DNA of 47,547 bases from Pseudoselenomonas ruminantium (GTDB lineage: Bacteria > Bacillota > Negativicutes > Selenomonadales > Selenomonadaceae): the NCBI RefSeq assembly GCF_900113715.1, contig NZ_FOQK01000025.1, positions 1 through 47,547 of the forward strand. Direction: 5' to 3'. The notes below the pieces were generated by a model that worked only from the letters and a program-made list of their open reading frames with translations, did no database searches and was not told the DNA's origin. Shown here piece after piece: positions 17,902 to 25,686 of this stretch (the stretch's first letter is position 1; every line of letters starts with the position of its first letter). The position numbers and the translations under genes are program-made.

Positions 17902-18561
17902 TTATTTGCCGATTTCGTCTTTGAGTACCTTGACCGCAGCACTGGCACCAAGACGCGTGCAGCCAGCCTTGAGGAAGCCTTCCATTTCCTCACGCGTATG
18001 GATGCCGCCAGCAGCCTTCATCTCAACGCCTTCGCCGATGTGCTTCTTGAAGAGTTCGATGTCTTCAAGCTTCGCACCAGCCGAGCCAAAGCCCGTCGAC
18101 GTCTTGATGATATCAGCGCCAGCCTTCGTCACGCACTCACAAGCGGCAATCTTCTCCGCTTCCGTCAGGAAGCAGGTCTCTACGATGACCTTGAGCACGC
18201 GCTCGCCGCAGAGGCGCTTGAGGGCGCGGATTTCTTCAGTGACGTAATCCGTCTCGCCAGCCTTGAGCATGCCGATGTTGATGACCATGTCAATCTCTAC
18301 GGCGCCATCAGCCAGAGCCTGTGCCGTCTCGGCAATCTTGGCTGCCGTATTGCAGTTGCCGTTCGGGAAACCAACTACCGTCGCGATCTTGAGCGAATCA
18401 CCATACTGTGCCTTGATGCGCGGCACAAAGCAAGACGGCACCATGACCGTGGCCGTATGATATTCGACTGCCTCATCGCAGATTTTCTCGATATCTGCCC
18501 AGGTCGCCGTCTGTTTGAGATACGTATGATCGACACACGCTAAGATTTCCGTTGCTTTCAT
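17902..18561 (-). CDS. deoC: Deoxyribose-phosphate aldolase
   Basis: 219 aa, a TIM barrel. Substrate loop ACVDHTYLK, DMVINIGMLKAG, LKVIVETCFL, and Schiff-base lysine K153 in IIKTSTGFG, then AAGGIHTREE. Splits deoxyribose-5-phosphate into glyceraldehyde-3-phosphate and acetaldehyde. First gene of the salvage block, so the leader at 18562-18753 should carry the main regulatory signals. Confidence 0.97.
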   Translation of the reverse strand: MKATEILACVDHTYLKQTATWADIEKICDEAVEYHTATVMVPSCFVPRIKAQYGDSLKIATVVGFPNGNCNTAAKIAETAQALADGAVEIDMVINIGMLKAGETDYVTEEIRALKRLCGERVLKVIVETCFLTEAEKIAACECVTKAGADIIKTSTGFGSAGAKLEDIELFKKHIGEGVEMKAAGGIHTREEMEGFLKAGCTRLGASAAVKVLKDEIGK

Positions 18562-18669
18562 GAAAATTCCTCCCTATGGATAGGTAACTATGTTTACAAG
18601 GATTGACGAATCGCATCATCATGTTTCCCTTTGTTGCTATTATTGTATCGCTTTCCTTCGCATAATAAA

Positions 18670-18725
18670 AGGACACATGTCTTTAATCACCACGTATTTC
18701 ATCGTGTTTTCTAAACATGTGTCCT
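18670..18725. promoter_or_regulatory. Inverted repeat upstream of deoC
   Basis: Eleven-bp perfect inverted repeat, AGGACACATGT (18670-18680) and ACATGTGTCCT (18715-18725), with a nested CACG/CGTG pair. On the minus strand a TTTTATT follows, so it may be the terminator of the upstream GNAT gene. A -10-like TACAAT lies downstream (18642-18647), so it may instead be a regulator site for the deo genes. Confidence 0.55.
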
Positions 18726-18753
18726 GTTTTTCTTGTTTTTCCGGCAGCAGCGG

Positions 18754-19296
18754 TCAGCAGCCAAGCTCCAGCCCCTGCTCCCTGCGCGCGCGATATTCGC
18801 GATCGAGGATGCCGAGTATCACGAGATTCTCATAGACGCCATTGGTCAGTATCGTCTCCCGGATCAGCCCCTCGCGCAGCATGCCTTCCGATTCATAGAG
18901 ATGCAAGGCCCGCGCGTTGTAGTCCTTGCAGTCGAGCCAGGCCCGGTGGAACCCCAAGGTATCGAAAGCCCAGGCCTTCAAAAGCTTCATCGCTTCATGC
19001 CCGTAGCCCAGCCCCTTCTTGCCGATGATGACATGCGTCCACTCGATTTCCTTGGCCGGTGTCGTCAGCCCATTGATCATCAGATAACCAACTGCCGCCC
19101 CCGTCGCCCGTTCTTCGACAATGACATCCATTGCGGCCTTGCCCTCCGCAATGATGCGCGTATGGAACTCCCGGTCAAAGGGTACGATGAACTTGAGGTT
19201 TTCCGGTTCGTATTCCAGCTTCATTATATAGTCCAGATCCGTGAGCTCTGCCTTGCGCAGCTGCAAGCGCTCTCCAGATTGCAGAATCTCGGCCAT
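18754..19296 (-). CDS. GNAT-family N-acetyltransferase
   Basis: 180 aa from the ATG at 19296, with CGGAGTG upstream. RimJ/RimL-like layout: SGERLQLRKAELTDLDYIMKLEYEPENLKFI at the start, the acetyl-CoA-binding region IIGKKGLGYGHEAMKLLKAWAFDTLGFHRAWLDC, and NARALHLYESEGMLREGLIRETI, where such enzymes bind acceptor. The acceptor (protein N-terminus, amino acid or other) cannot be told. Neighbours give no clue; it is divergent from mscS. Confidence 0.88.
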   Translation of the reverse strand: MAEILQSGERLQLRKAELTDLDYIMKLEYEPENLKFIVPFDREFHTRIIAEGKAAMDVIVEERATGAAVGYLMINGLTTPAKEIEWTHVIIGKKGLGYGHEAMKLLKAWAFDTLGFHRAWLDCKDYNARALHLYESEGMLREGLIRETILTNGVYENLVILGILDREYRARREQGLELGC

Positions 19297-19420
19297 GCTA
19301 TCACTCCGTTTCCTGAATTCGTGAAAATCACCTTTTCTTTTCACATAGGTATAGTATAATTAGAGAGATTTTTAAGTTCAAGTAATCCTGTCACGAAAAC
19401 GACGATGAGGAGGTAATTTT

Positions 19421-20473
19421 TTGCCTAATTTAGCATGGATGGGCTGGATTGACTGGACCCATCTCCTTGAAATGTTGATCATTCCGGGCTGCATCCTGGC
19501 AGCATCGCTTACAGCCGGAATCACCATCAACCGTATCATCCACCGGCGGGTCGCCCAGCATCTCGACACCGATGAAGCCAGCTGGCAGTATATCTTCATC
19601 AACGCCTTGCAAGGCGTGCCGATCTCGCTCTGCCTCGTTGTCGGTCTCTACTGGATCGTCAACACCATCGACATCATCGAACCGCTTGTACGCATCTTCT
19701 CCTATATCCTGTTCACGGTCATCATCCTGTCGATCACCCGCGTCATCGCCCGTGCCGTCAGCGGCATCATCAACATGCAGATTGAGCGCTCCCAGCAGAA
19801 ACTTCCCAAGACAACCCTGCTCAACGCCATCGTCAACTGCATCATCTACGCGATGGGCGGCCTTGTCATCCTCCAATACTATGGCATATCGATCGCCCCG
19901 ATCCTCACCGCCCTCGGTGTCGGTGGTATGGCCGTCGCCCTCTCGCTACAGGAAACGCTGGCCAATATCTTCTCAGGCCTACACCTCATCCTGTCCAAGC
20001 AGCTGCGCATCGGCGACTACATCCGCCTCAGCACAGGCGAAGAAGGGCGCGTCACCGACATCACTTGGCGTTTCACTACTATTGTACCGGCTGGCGACGC
20101 CAACATGGTCGTTGTACCGAATCAAAAAATCGCGTCTTCGATCATCACCAATTTCAGCATGCCGCGCCGCGACATCGTCATCAAGATCCCCATCGGCGTC
20201 GCCTATGGCAGCGATCTTGACCTGGTGGAGCGCGTGACCCTCGAAGTCGCGGAAAAAACACTGCAAGAGGTCGATAAGGATGTGAAGATCAAGCCTGCCG
20301 TGCGCTTCCACACCTTCGGCGAGTCCAGCATCGATTTCAACGTGCTCATGCATTCCAGCCGTTTTGACCATCAATTCATCATCCGTCACGAATTCATCAA
20401 AGCACTCACCAAACGCTATCGCGAAGAAGGAATCGAGATTCCTTACCCGATCCGCACGGTTATCCACTCGTAA
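19421..20473 (+). CDS. MscS-family mechanosensitive channel
   Basis: 350 aa from a TTG start with GAGGAGG seven bases upstream. Four to five membrane segments in residues about 15-165, then the pore-helix and beta-domain signature: ILTALGVGGMAVALSLQETLANIFSGLHLILSKQLRIGDYIRL, followed by GRVTDITWRFTTI and VVPNQKIASSIITNFS, with an alpha/beta C-terminal domain. Opens under membrane tension and protects from osmotic downshift. Longer at the N-terminus than E. coli MscS, closer to YnaI/YkuT-type members. A TATAAT at 19355-19360 may be its -10. Confidence 0.93.
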   Translation: MPNLAWMGWIDWTHLLEMLIIPGCILAASLTAGITINRIIHRRVAQHLDTDEASWQYIFINALQGVPISLCLVVGLYWIVNTIDIIEPLVRIFSYILFTVIILSITRVIARAVSGIINMQIERSQQKLPKTTLLNAIVNCIIYAMGGLVILQYYGISIAPILTALGVGGMAVALSLQETLANIFSGLHLILSKQLRIGDYIRLSTGEEGRVTDITWRFTTIVPAGDANMVVVPNQKIASSIITNFSMPRRDIVIKIPIGVAYGSDLDLVERVTLEVAEKTLQEVDKDVKIKPAVRFHTFGESSIDFNVLMHSSRFDHQFIIRHEFIKALTKRYREEGIEIPYPIRTVIHS

Positions 20474-20521
20474 TCCACAAAAGGGAAAATAATCTGTGGA
20501 TAACAATATATAGTGTATCTA

Positions 20522-20551
20522 TTGACTATCACCCCATACATATTGTATAAT
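20522..20551 (+). promoter_or_regulatory. Promoter of the nrdG unit
   Basis: -35 TTGACT (20522-20527), 18-base spacer, -10 TATAAT (20546-20551), about 85 bases before the first start codon. Confidence 0.75.
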
Positions 20552-20634
20552 TTGTTCAGATTCAAGCAATGCCTTGCGTCAAAAGATCAGGCGCTGACGC
20601 GCACTTGCAATATAGGAAAAGGACGGGGATCATC

Positions 20635-20919
20635 ATGGTAGTAAATGGTATTGATGTAACGATTGAAGGACTTTCTGATGTTTCCGAGCAGGAAATCATC
20701 AACTATATCGACTATGTCGAAAATGAGACAAACGATAAGATCGACACGCTGCGCATTTCGTCTGCTGGCGATGACACAGTAAACATCGATTACGTCCTGC
20801 AGCCGCACAAATTCGAGCGCATCCGCCGCATCACAGGCTATCTCGTCGGCACCATCGATCGCTGGAACGATGCCAAGAAGAGTGAAGAACACGACCGCGT
20901 CAAGCACGGCATGCACTGA
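20635..20919 (+). CDS. NrdD C-terminus-like small protein
   Basis: 94 aa from the ATG at 20635 (GGACGGGG upstream); the frame is open further up but without a good start. The C-terminal half, FERIRRITGYLVGTIDRWNDAKKSEEHDRVKHG, resembles the tail that ends class III ribonucleotide reductases (NrdD), but there is no glycyl-radical motif, no catalytic barrel and not one cysteine, so the zinc site of NrdD is absent. The N-terminal half (VVNGIDVTIEGLSDVSEQEIINYIDYVEN) is acidic and unassigned. It is two bases before nrdG, so it is almost certainly made with the activase. It could be an accessory or regulatory partner of NrdD, whose own gene is not in the window. Confidence 0.75.
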   Translation: MVVNGIDVTIEGLSDVSEQEIINYIDYVENETNDKIDTLRISSAGDDTVNIDYVLQPHKFERIRRITGYLVGTIDRWNDAKKSEEHDRVKHGMH

Positions 20920-20921
20920 CG

Positions 20922-21425
20922 ATGAAACTGCAGATTGCCGGTATCATCGATGACTCAATGGTCGACGGTGAGGGCATGCGGCTGACCGTCTTTACCCAGG
21001 GCTGCCCGCATCACTGTCCCGGCTGCCATAACCCTGCCACCCACGACTTTCGTGGCGGACGTGAGACGACCACCGAGGCCATCCTGGCTGAGGTCGATGC
21101 CAATCCGCTCCTCGCAGGCATCACGTTCAGTGGGGGCGAGCCCTTCATGCAACCCGCACCGCTGGCACGGCTGGCCCGTGAGATCCATGCCCGCGGCCTG
21201 ACCGTCTGGAGCTACACGGGCTTCACGCTGGAAGAGCTGCAGCAACGCTGCAATCCTGCCATCAACGCGCTGCTCGCCGAAGTCGATGTGCTCATTGACG
21301 GCCGCTTCCTGGAGGAACAGCGGGACCTCACACTGGCCTTCCGTGGCTCCTCGAACCAGCGCATCATCGATATGCATCACTGGCGCAAAACCGGTAAAAT
21401 CAAACTTTTATACACAGATACGTAA
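20922..21425 (+). CDS. nrdG: Anaerobic ribonucleotide reductase activase
   Basis: 167 aa, the usual size of NrdG. Radical-SAM cluster motif with spacing C-x3-C-x2-C at C28, C32, C35 (CPHHCPGCHN), then TFSGGEPFMQP, which binds SAM, and WSYTGFTLEEL. It uses SAM and a [4Fe-4S] cluster to form the glycyl radical on NrdD for anaerobic dNTP synthesis. This agrees with an obligate or facultative anaerobe. Followed at once by a strong terminator. Confidence 0.96.
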   Translation: MKLQIAGIIDDSMVDGEGMRLTVFTQGCPHHCPGCHNPATHDFRGGRETTTEAILAEVDANPLLAGITFSGGEPFMQPAPLARLAREIHARGLTVWSYTGFTLEELQQRCNPAINALLAEVDVLIDGRFLEEQRDLTLAFRGSSNQRIIDMHHWRKTGKIKLLYTDT

Positions 21426-21469
21426 AAGGAGCAGCGGGAAGTTATCCACAACTTCCCGCTGCTCCTTTT
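21424..21469. terminator. Bidirectional terminator between nrdG and usp
   Basis: A perfect 20-bp stem (21424-21443 with 21450-21469) and 6-base loop between the converging nrdG and UspA genes. A at the 5' edge and T at the 3' edge give U-tracts on both strands. Confidence 0.95.
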
Positions 21470-21485
21470 TGTTGTCTGCTCTGTC

Positions 21486-21902
21486 TTATTTCACGACCAG
21501 TACCGGGCACTTGGACTGCTCGACGATGTACTGGCTGACGCTGCCGAGCAGCACGCCTTTGACAACACCGAGCCCGCGGCTGCCCATGACGATCATGTCC
21601 ATCTCGTTAGTCGTCGCGAAGTCTAGGATGACGACTGCTGGCGAGCCCGTCTCCGAGAAGGCTTCCTTCTCGATGCCCGAGGGAACCATCTCCATTGCCC
21701 GGTCAAGGATGACGTTGCCAGCCTTGGTGACCGCCTCCAGGATCGCATCCGAAAGACAGGCATTGATGGCCAGCTGGTTGATATTCGCCACATACAGAAA
21801 GTTCAGCTTGGCTTCGCAGGCCTCAGCCAGCGCAATCGCCTGTGCTACCGCACGATCCGAACCTTCCGACCCATCTACTGGTACAAGGATATTTCTCGAC
21901 AT
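21486..21902 (-). CDS. Universal stress protein UspA family (copy 1)
   Basis: 138 aa single Usp domain: NILVPVDGSEGSDRAVAQAIALA at the N-terminus, DMIVMGSRGLGVVKGVLLGSVSQYIVEQSKCPVLVVK at the C-terminus. The G-x2-G-x9-GS nucleotide loop is intact, so it should bind ATP as MJ0577-type proteins do. It is 30 bases downstream of a second usp gene, likely co-transcribed. Its role in stress or energy limitation is known only at family level. Confidence 0.94.
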   Translation of the reverse strand: MSRNILVPVDGSEGSDRAVAQAIALAEACEAKLNFLYVANINQLAINACLSDAILEAVTKAGNVILDRAMEMVPSGIEKEAFSETGSPAVVILDFATTNEMDMIVMGSRGLGVVKGVLLGSVSQYIVEQSKCPVLVVK

Positions 21903-21932
21903 AGTATTACCCCCTTGATAAAATGCTCGAAT

Positions 21933-22364
21933 TCATCTGGCCACCACCACAGAGACAGTCGCCCGTTCTACGATTTCCTGACTGACGCTGCCCAACAGAA
22001 AGCCTTCCACCACACCAAGTCCACGGCAGCCAATCACGATGAGCCCGGCCTGCTTTTCAGCGGCAAAGCCCAGGATCTCCTCAGCCGGGATTCCCGTGCG
22101 GCGATGATAGACGGCAGTGACCGACGCGGGAACGTATTTCCTCGCCCGCTCCAGCGCCTCCTGCCCCACGCGTCCGACCGGCCCCGCAATCGATGCAGGC
22201 AGCCAGGACTCCTGCTCATCGTCGGTGTCCGCATCGAAATACGAGACATGCAGCACGTCCAGGACAGCTCCTGTCGCCTGTGCCAGACTAGCGGCCAGCG
22301 TCACGGCCCGGTCAGCACCGGCAGATGAATCAACAGGAACCAAGATACGGGTAAGATTCTTCAT
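21933..22364 (-). CDS. Universal stress protein UspA family (copy 2)
   Basis: 143 aa Usp domain related to copy 1 (RILVPVDSSAGADRAVTLAASLA; LIVIGCRGLGVVEGFLLGSVSQEIVERATVSVVVAR), with an intact nucleotide loop. The middle is divergent and more acidic (DADTDDEQES). Tandem paralogs such as these could form heterodimers. A 12-bp palindrome CGGCAATTGCCG (22403-22414) and a TACAAT (22392-22397) lie upstream and could be operator and -10. Confidence 0.93.
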   Translation of the reverse strand: MKNLTRILVPVDSSAGADRAVTLAASLAQATGAVLDVLHVSYFDADTDDEQESWLPASIAGPVGRVGQEALERARKYVPASVTAVYHRRTGIPAEEILGFAAEKQAGLIVIGCRGLGVVEGFLLGSVSQEIVERATVSVVVAR

Positions 22365-22469
22365 ATTTTCTTCCTCCCCCGTAATGCTTATATTGTATAT
22401 TTCGGCAATTGCCGCAAAATTCCTCTAAATTTTCCCAATCTCCGCGAAAAAATCCCCAGGATTTATTCG

Positions 22470-22499
22470 TTGACAATAATTGCGAAAAGATGATACACT
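22470..22499 (+). promoter_or_regulatory. Putative ilvA promoter
   Basis: -35 TTGACA (22470-22475), 18-base spacer, -10 TACACT (22494-22499). A leader of about 100 bases follows. I see no clear T-box or leader peptide in it. Confidence 0.6.
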
Positions 22500-22607
22500 T
22501 TATAGAACACTTAACGGCTATTTAAACTTTATATCTCCTTTATAGTGTAAAGTAAATCTTATTTTCTAGTATATTTGTGTATACATTCTTTTAAGGAGGC
22601 ATCATCC

Positions 22608-23858
22608 ATGTCGAAAACCGCCGCTGCATCACCATCCAACCAGGAAATCGTCGCATCGACCACCATTGCCGGTGTCTATCAAGCCGCCCGGCAGCTCGAG
22701 GGCGTGGTCAAGAAAACGCCGCTGATTCCCAGTGACTTTTTCTCGGAACAATCCGGCAACCAGGTTTTCCTGAAACCGGAAAACCTCCAGCATACTGGTG
22801 CCTTCAAACTGCGCGGTGCCTATAACAAGATCAGCCAGCTCAGCGAAGAGGAACGTGCCAAGGGCGTAATCACTGCCTCGGCTGGCAATCATGCCCAGGG
22901 TGTCGCCTTCGCCGCCCAGAAGCTCGGTGTCAAGGCAGTCATCTGCATGCCGGCCACGACACCGATCCTCAAAGTCGAGGGTACCAAGGCCCTCGGTGCC
23001 GAGGTGGTGCTGCATGGCGATGGCTTCGATGATGCCTATGCTTACAGCCTCGAGCTCCAGAAGCAGCATGGCTACGTCTATATCCATCCGTTCAACGATC
23101 TGCAGGTACTGCTCGGCCAGGGCACGACGGCCCTCGAAATCATCGATGCCTGCAAGGATATCGATGCCATCCTCGTGCCGATCGGCGGTGGCGGTTTCGC
23201 CTCAGGCGTGGCTTTGGCAACAAAACTCGTCAATCCCGGCATCAAGGTCATCGGTGTCGAGCCAGCCAATGCGGCCTGCATGAAAAAGGCCCTGAAGAAG
23301 AACAAGATCGTGACACTGTCCAGTGCCGACACCGTAGCCGATGGCTGCGCGGTCAAAACCGCCGGCACCCTGACCTTTGAGTTCTGCCGAAAATACCTCG
23401 ACGATATCATCACCGTCTCGGAGATGGAAATCATGGGCGCCCTGCTGTCCCTCATCGAAAAGCACAAGCTGATTGCCGAAGGCGCCGGCGTCCTCTCGCT
23501 GGCCGCCCTGCCCAAACTGCCCTTCAAGGGCAAGAAAGTCGCGGCCATCGTCAGCGGCGGCAACATCGACATCTCGATGATCTCCGCACTGATTGAAAAG
23601 GCACTGATCGCCCGCAGCCGCGTCTTCTGCTTCGCCGTCCTGCTGCCGGACAAACCTGGCCAACTCCTCAACGTGTCGCGCATCCTGTCCGAAGAGAACG
23701 CCAACGTCATCGAGCTCAACCATAATCAAGCCAAGGTCACCGACAGCTTCAAGAAGGTCGTGCTTGAAGTCACCGTAGAGACCCACAACGAAGAACACGT
23801 CCAGCGCATCATCCACGCACTGGCTCAGAATGGCTACGAAGTCGAGCGCCTTTATTGA
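22608..23858 (+). CDS. ilvA: Threonine ammonia-lyase
   Basis: 416 aa from the ATG at 22608 with AAGGAGG at good spacing. PLP fold type II: Lys67 in HTGAFKLRGA, TASAGNHAQGVAFAA, phosphate loop PIGGGGFASG, and an ACT domain at the C-terminus (about 335-410; VLLPDKPGQLLNVSRILSEENANVIELNH). Converts threonine to 2-oxobutyrate and ammonia. The single short ACT domain is the shorter form, between biosynthetic IlvA (two ACT-like repeats) and TdcB. It stands alone, with promoter and terminator, not in an ilv operon, so catabolic and biosynthetic roles are both possible. Confidence 0.93.
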   Translation: MSKTAAASPSNQEIVASTTIAGVYQAARQLEGVVKKTPLIPSDFFSEQSGNQVFLKPENLQHTGAFKLRGAYNKISQLSEEERAKGVITASAGNHAQGVAFAAQKLGVKAVICMPATTPILKVEGTKALGAEVVLHGDGFDDAYAYSLELQKQHGYVYIHPFNDLQVLLGQGTTALEIIDACKDIDAILVPIGGGGFASGVALATKLVNPGIKVIGVEPANAACMKKALKKNKIVTLSSADTVADGCAVKTAGTLTFEFCRKYLDDIITVSEMEIMGALLSLIEKHKLIAEGAGVLSLAALPKLPFKGKKVAAIVSGGNIDISMISALIEKALIARSRVFCFAVLLPDKPGQLLNVSRILSEENANVIELNHNQAKVTDSFKKVVLEVTVETHNEEHVQRIIHALAQNGYEVERLY

Positions 23859-23876
23859 ATATCCTCCCATTCTTTG

Positions 23877-23904
23877 GACCCGGTTCCTGCCGGGTTCTTT
23901 TGTT
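23877..23904 (+). terminator. Terminator of ilvA
   Basis: Stem ACCCGG/CCGGGT (23879-23884 with 23891-23896), 6-base loop, then TCTTTTG. It begins about 20 bases after the stop. Confidence 0.75.
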
Positions 23905-23958
23905 GTCGTCGGGATTCTATTCATAGTTTTCTGAAAATAGAACCTTTACGCTATCGCA

Positions 23959-23987
23959 TTGACTTTTTTAGTACCTGCTTATATAAT
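23959..23987 (+). promoter_or_regulatory. Promoter of lctP
   Basis: -35 TTGACT (23959-23964), 17-base spacer, perfect -10 TATAAT (23982-23987), about 60 bases before the start codon. Confidence 0.85.
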
Positions 23988-24050
23988 GAAGTATCTTATT
24001 TATTTTCATCATTTTTTCACAATGAGCTGTAAAGAAAGGAATGAACTCAT

Positions 24051-25586
24051 TTGGTTCTACTCGCACTGTCCCCAATCCTTTGGCTGGTCGTTGCGCTGAG
24101 CATCCTTCATATGCCCGGTCACAAGGCCTGCTCTCTGGCACTCGTCATCTCTGTGGTGGTCGGCATGGCTCTCTACGATATGACTGCTTTGCACGCATTC
24201 CAGGCCTTCCTTGAAGGTGTGGCTCTGGCTTGCTGGCCAATCCTTCTGGTCATCATCGCCGCAATCTTCACCTACAACCTTTCCCTGCACACCAAGGGTA
24301 TGGATGTCATCAAGAAGATGCTTACCTCGGTCAGCAATGACCGTCGTGTGCTCATCCTCCTGATTGGTTGGGGCTTTGGCGGCTTCCTGGAGGGTATGGC
24401 CGGCTTCGGTACGGCTATCGCGATTCCGGCCGGCATGCTTGCCGGCATCGGCATCAATCCGATCATGGCGGCTTCGGTCTGCCTGATTGCCAACTCTGTG
24501 CCGACTGCCTACGGTTCCATCGGCATCCCGCTTGTCACTCTCGGCAGTGTCACGGGCAGCGATGCCACGACGCTGGCCACCTACACCTGCCTGCAGCTCG
24601 CACCGCTCACGCTGCTCTGCCCGCTGCTCATGACGCTGGTAGCCAGCGGTGGTTCCCTCAAAGGACTCAATGGCATGATGATCATGTGCGTCGCAGCCGC
24701 TGCCGGCTTCCTCGTACCAGAGTTTGTCGTTGCTTCCACCATGGGCCCGGAACTCGCTGTTGTCGCTGGTGCTATCGGTGCCATGGCCGCCATCGTTGGC
24801 TGCGCCAAGGCTTTCCCGGTAAACGATCCCGAGTTTGCCATGCCTGCTCATGAAGACGAGGAACCTGTCACGGCTGCTGCCGGTATCAAAGCTTGGCTGC
24901 CGTTCATCCTCATCTTTGTCTTCCTGCTGGCAACGTCGAAACTCATCCCGGCAATCCACGATCCGCTGAACCTCATCAAGTCGTCGGTTCTCATCTATAC
25001 AGGTGAAGGCGGCGCACCGTATACGTTCACCTGGGTTGCTACGCCGGGTGTGCTGATCCTGCTGGCTGCCTTTATCGGCGGCAATGTCCAGGGTGCTGGC
25101 TTCGGTGAGATGCTCGGCGTCCTCAAGCGCACGATCGGCAATCTGCGCTTCACGATCCTTACGATCATCACGGTCATCGCTACGGCTAAAGTCATGGGCT
25201 ATGCCGGCATGACCCACGAGATTGCTGAGACGGCTGTTGCTGCAACGGGTACGGCTTATCCGTGCATCGCTGCTTTCATCGGCTCGATCGGTACCTTCAT
25301 CACGGGCTCGGCTACGTCGAGCTGCGTCCTGTTTGGCAAGCTGCAGACCGACTCGGCTATGGCCATCGGTGCAAGCCCGGCTGTCCAGTCCTGGATTGCC
25401 GCGGCTAACGCTACGGGCGCTTGCGCGGGCAAGATGGTATCGCCGCAGAGCATCGCGATTGCTGTTGCTTCCATCGGCGTTACCGGTGTCGACGGCCAGC
25501 TGCTGAAGTTCGCTGTCAAATACTATCTGCCGTTTGTTATCGTCATGGGCCTCATCGTTTACTTTGGCCAGGCGTTCGTCGGCTGA
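24051..25586 (+). CDS. lctP: L-lactate permease
   Basis: 511 aa from a TTG with AAAGGA about ten bases upstream; no ATG is near. LctP family with about 12-13 membrane segments. Family blocks: FLEGMAGFGTAIAIPAGMLAGIG, SVPTAYGSIGIPLVTLG, WVATPGVLILLAAFIGG, and the conserved GSIGTFITGSATSSCVLFGKLQ and ATGACAGKMVSPQSIAIA near the end. It carries lactate with protons across the inner membrane. Lactate is a known substrate or product in Selenomonas-type fermenters, so uptake or export is possible. Monocistronic, with its own promoter and terminator. Confidence 0.95.
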   Translation: MVLLALSPILWLVVALSILHMPGHKACSLALVISVVVGMALYDMTALHAFQAFLEGVALACWPILLVIIAAIFTYNLSLHTKGMDVIKKMLTSVSNDRRVLILLIGWGFGGFLEGMAGFGTAIAIPAGMLAGIGINPIMAASVCLIANSVPTAYGSIGIPLVTLGSVTGSDATTLATYTCLQLAPLTLLCPLLMTLVASGGSLKGLNGMMIMCVAAAAGFLVPEFVVASTMGPELAVVAGAIGAMAAIVGCAKAFPVNDPEFAMPAHEDEEPVTAAAGIKAWLPFILIFVFLLATSKLIPAIHDPLNLIKSSVLIYTGEGGAPYTFTWVATPGVLILLAAFIGGNVQGAGFGEMLGVLKRTIGNLRFTILTIITVIATAKVMGYAGMTHEIAETAVAATGTAYPCIAAFIGSIGTFITGSATSSCVLFGKLQTDSAMAIGASPAVQSWIAAANATGACAGKMVSPQSIAIAVASIGVTGVDGQLLKFAVKYYLPFVIVMGLIVYFGQAFVG

Positions 25587-25600
25587 TTCCATAGAGAAAC

Positions 25601-25632
25601 AAAACCTTCCTCGCAAGCGAGGAAGGTTTTTT
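25601..25632 (+). terminator. Terminator of lctP
   Basis: Fourteen-bp perfect stem (25601-25614 with 25617-25630) and T6. The A-run on the left would also allow use on the other strand, but no gene approaches from there. Confidence 0.95.
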
Positions 25633-25643
25633 CGCATGTCGTG

Positions 25644-25652
25644 TGGTATACT
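25644..25652 (+). promoter_or_regulatory. Putative extended -10 promoter of the mur operon
   Basis: TGGTATACT gives an extended -10 (TGn plus TATACT at 25647-25652). The -35 region overlaps the lctP terminator and has no good match. Start codon of murQ is about 35 bases downstream. Confidence 0.5.
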
Positions 25653-25686
25653 AAACACATATACCCGAAAAGGAGCTGCAAGCAGA

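Noticed and set aside
22500-22607. T-box riboswitch in the ilvA leader
   Set aside because: The leader is short and lacks the conserved T-box core and a terminator/antiterminator pair before the start codon.
24057-25658. A 533-codon open frame on the minus strand
   Set aside because: Antisense to lctP; extremely rich in Asp, Arg and Gln with no hydrophobic core, as expected from a shadow of a membrane protein gene.
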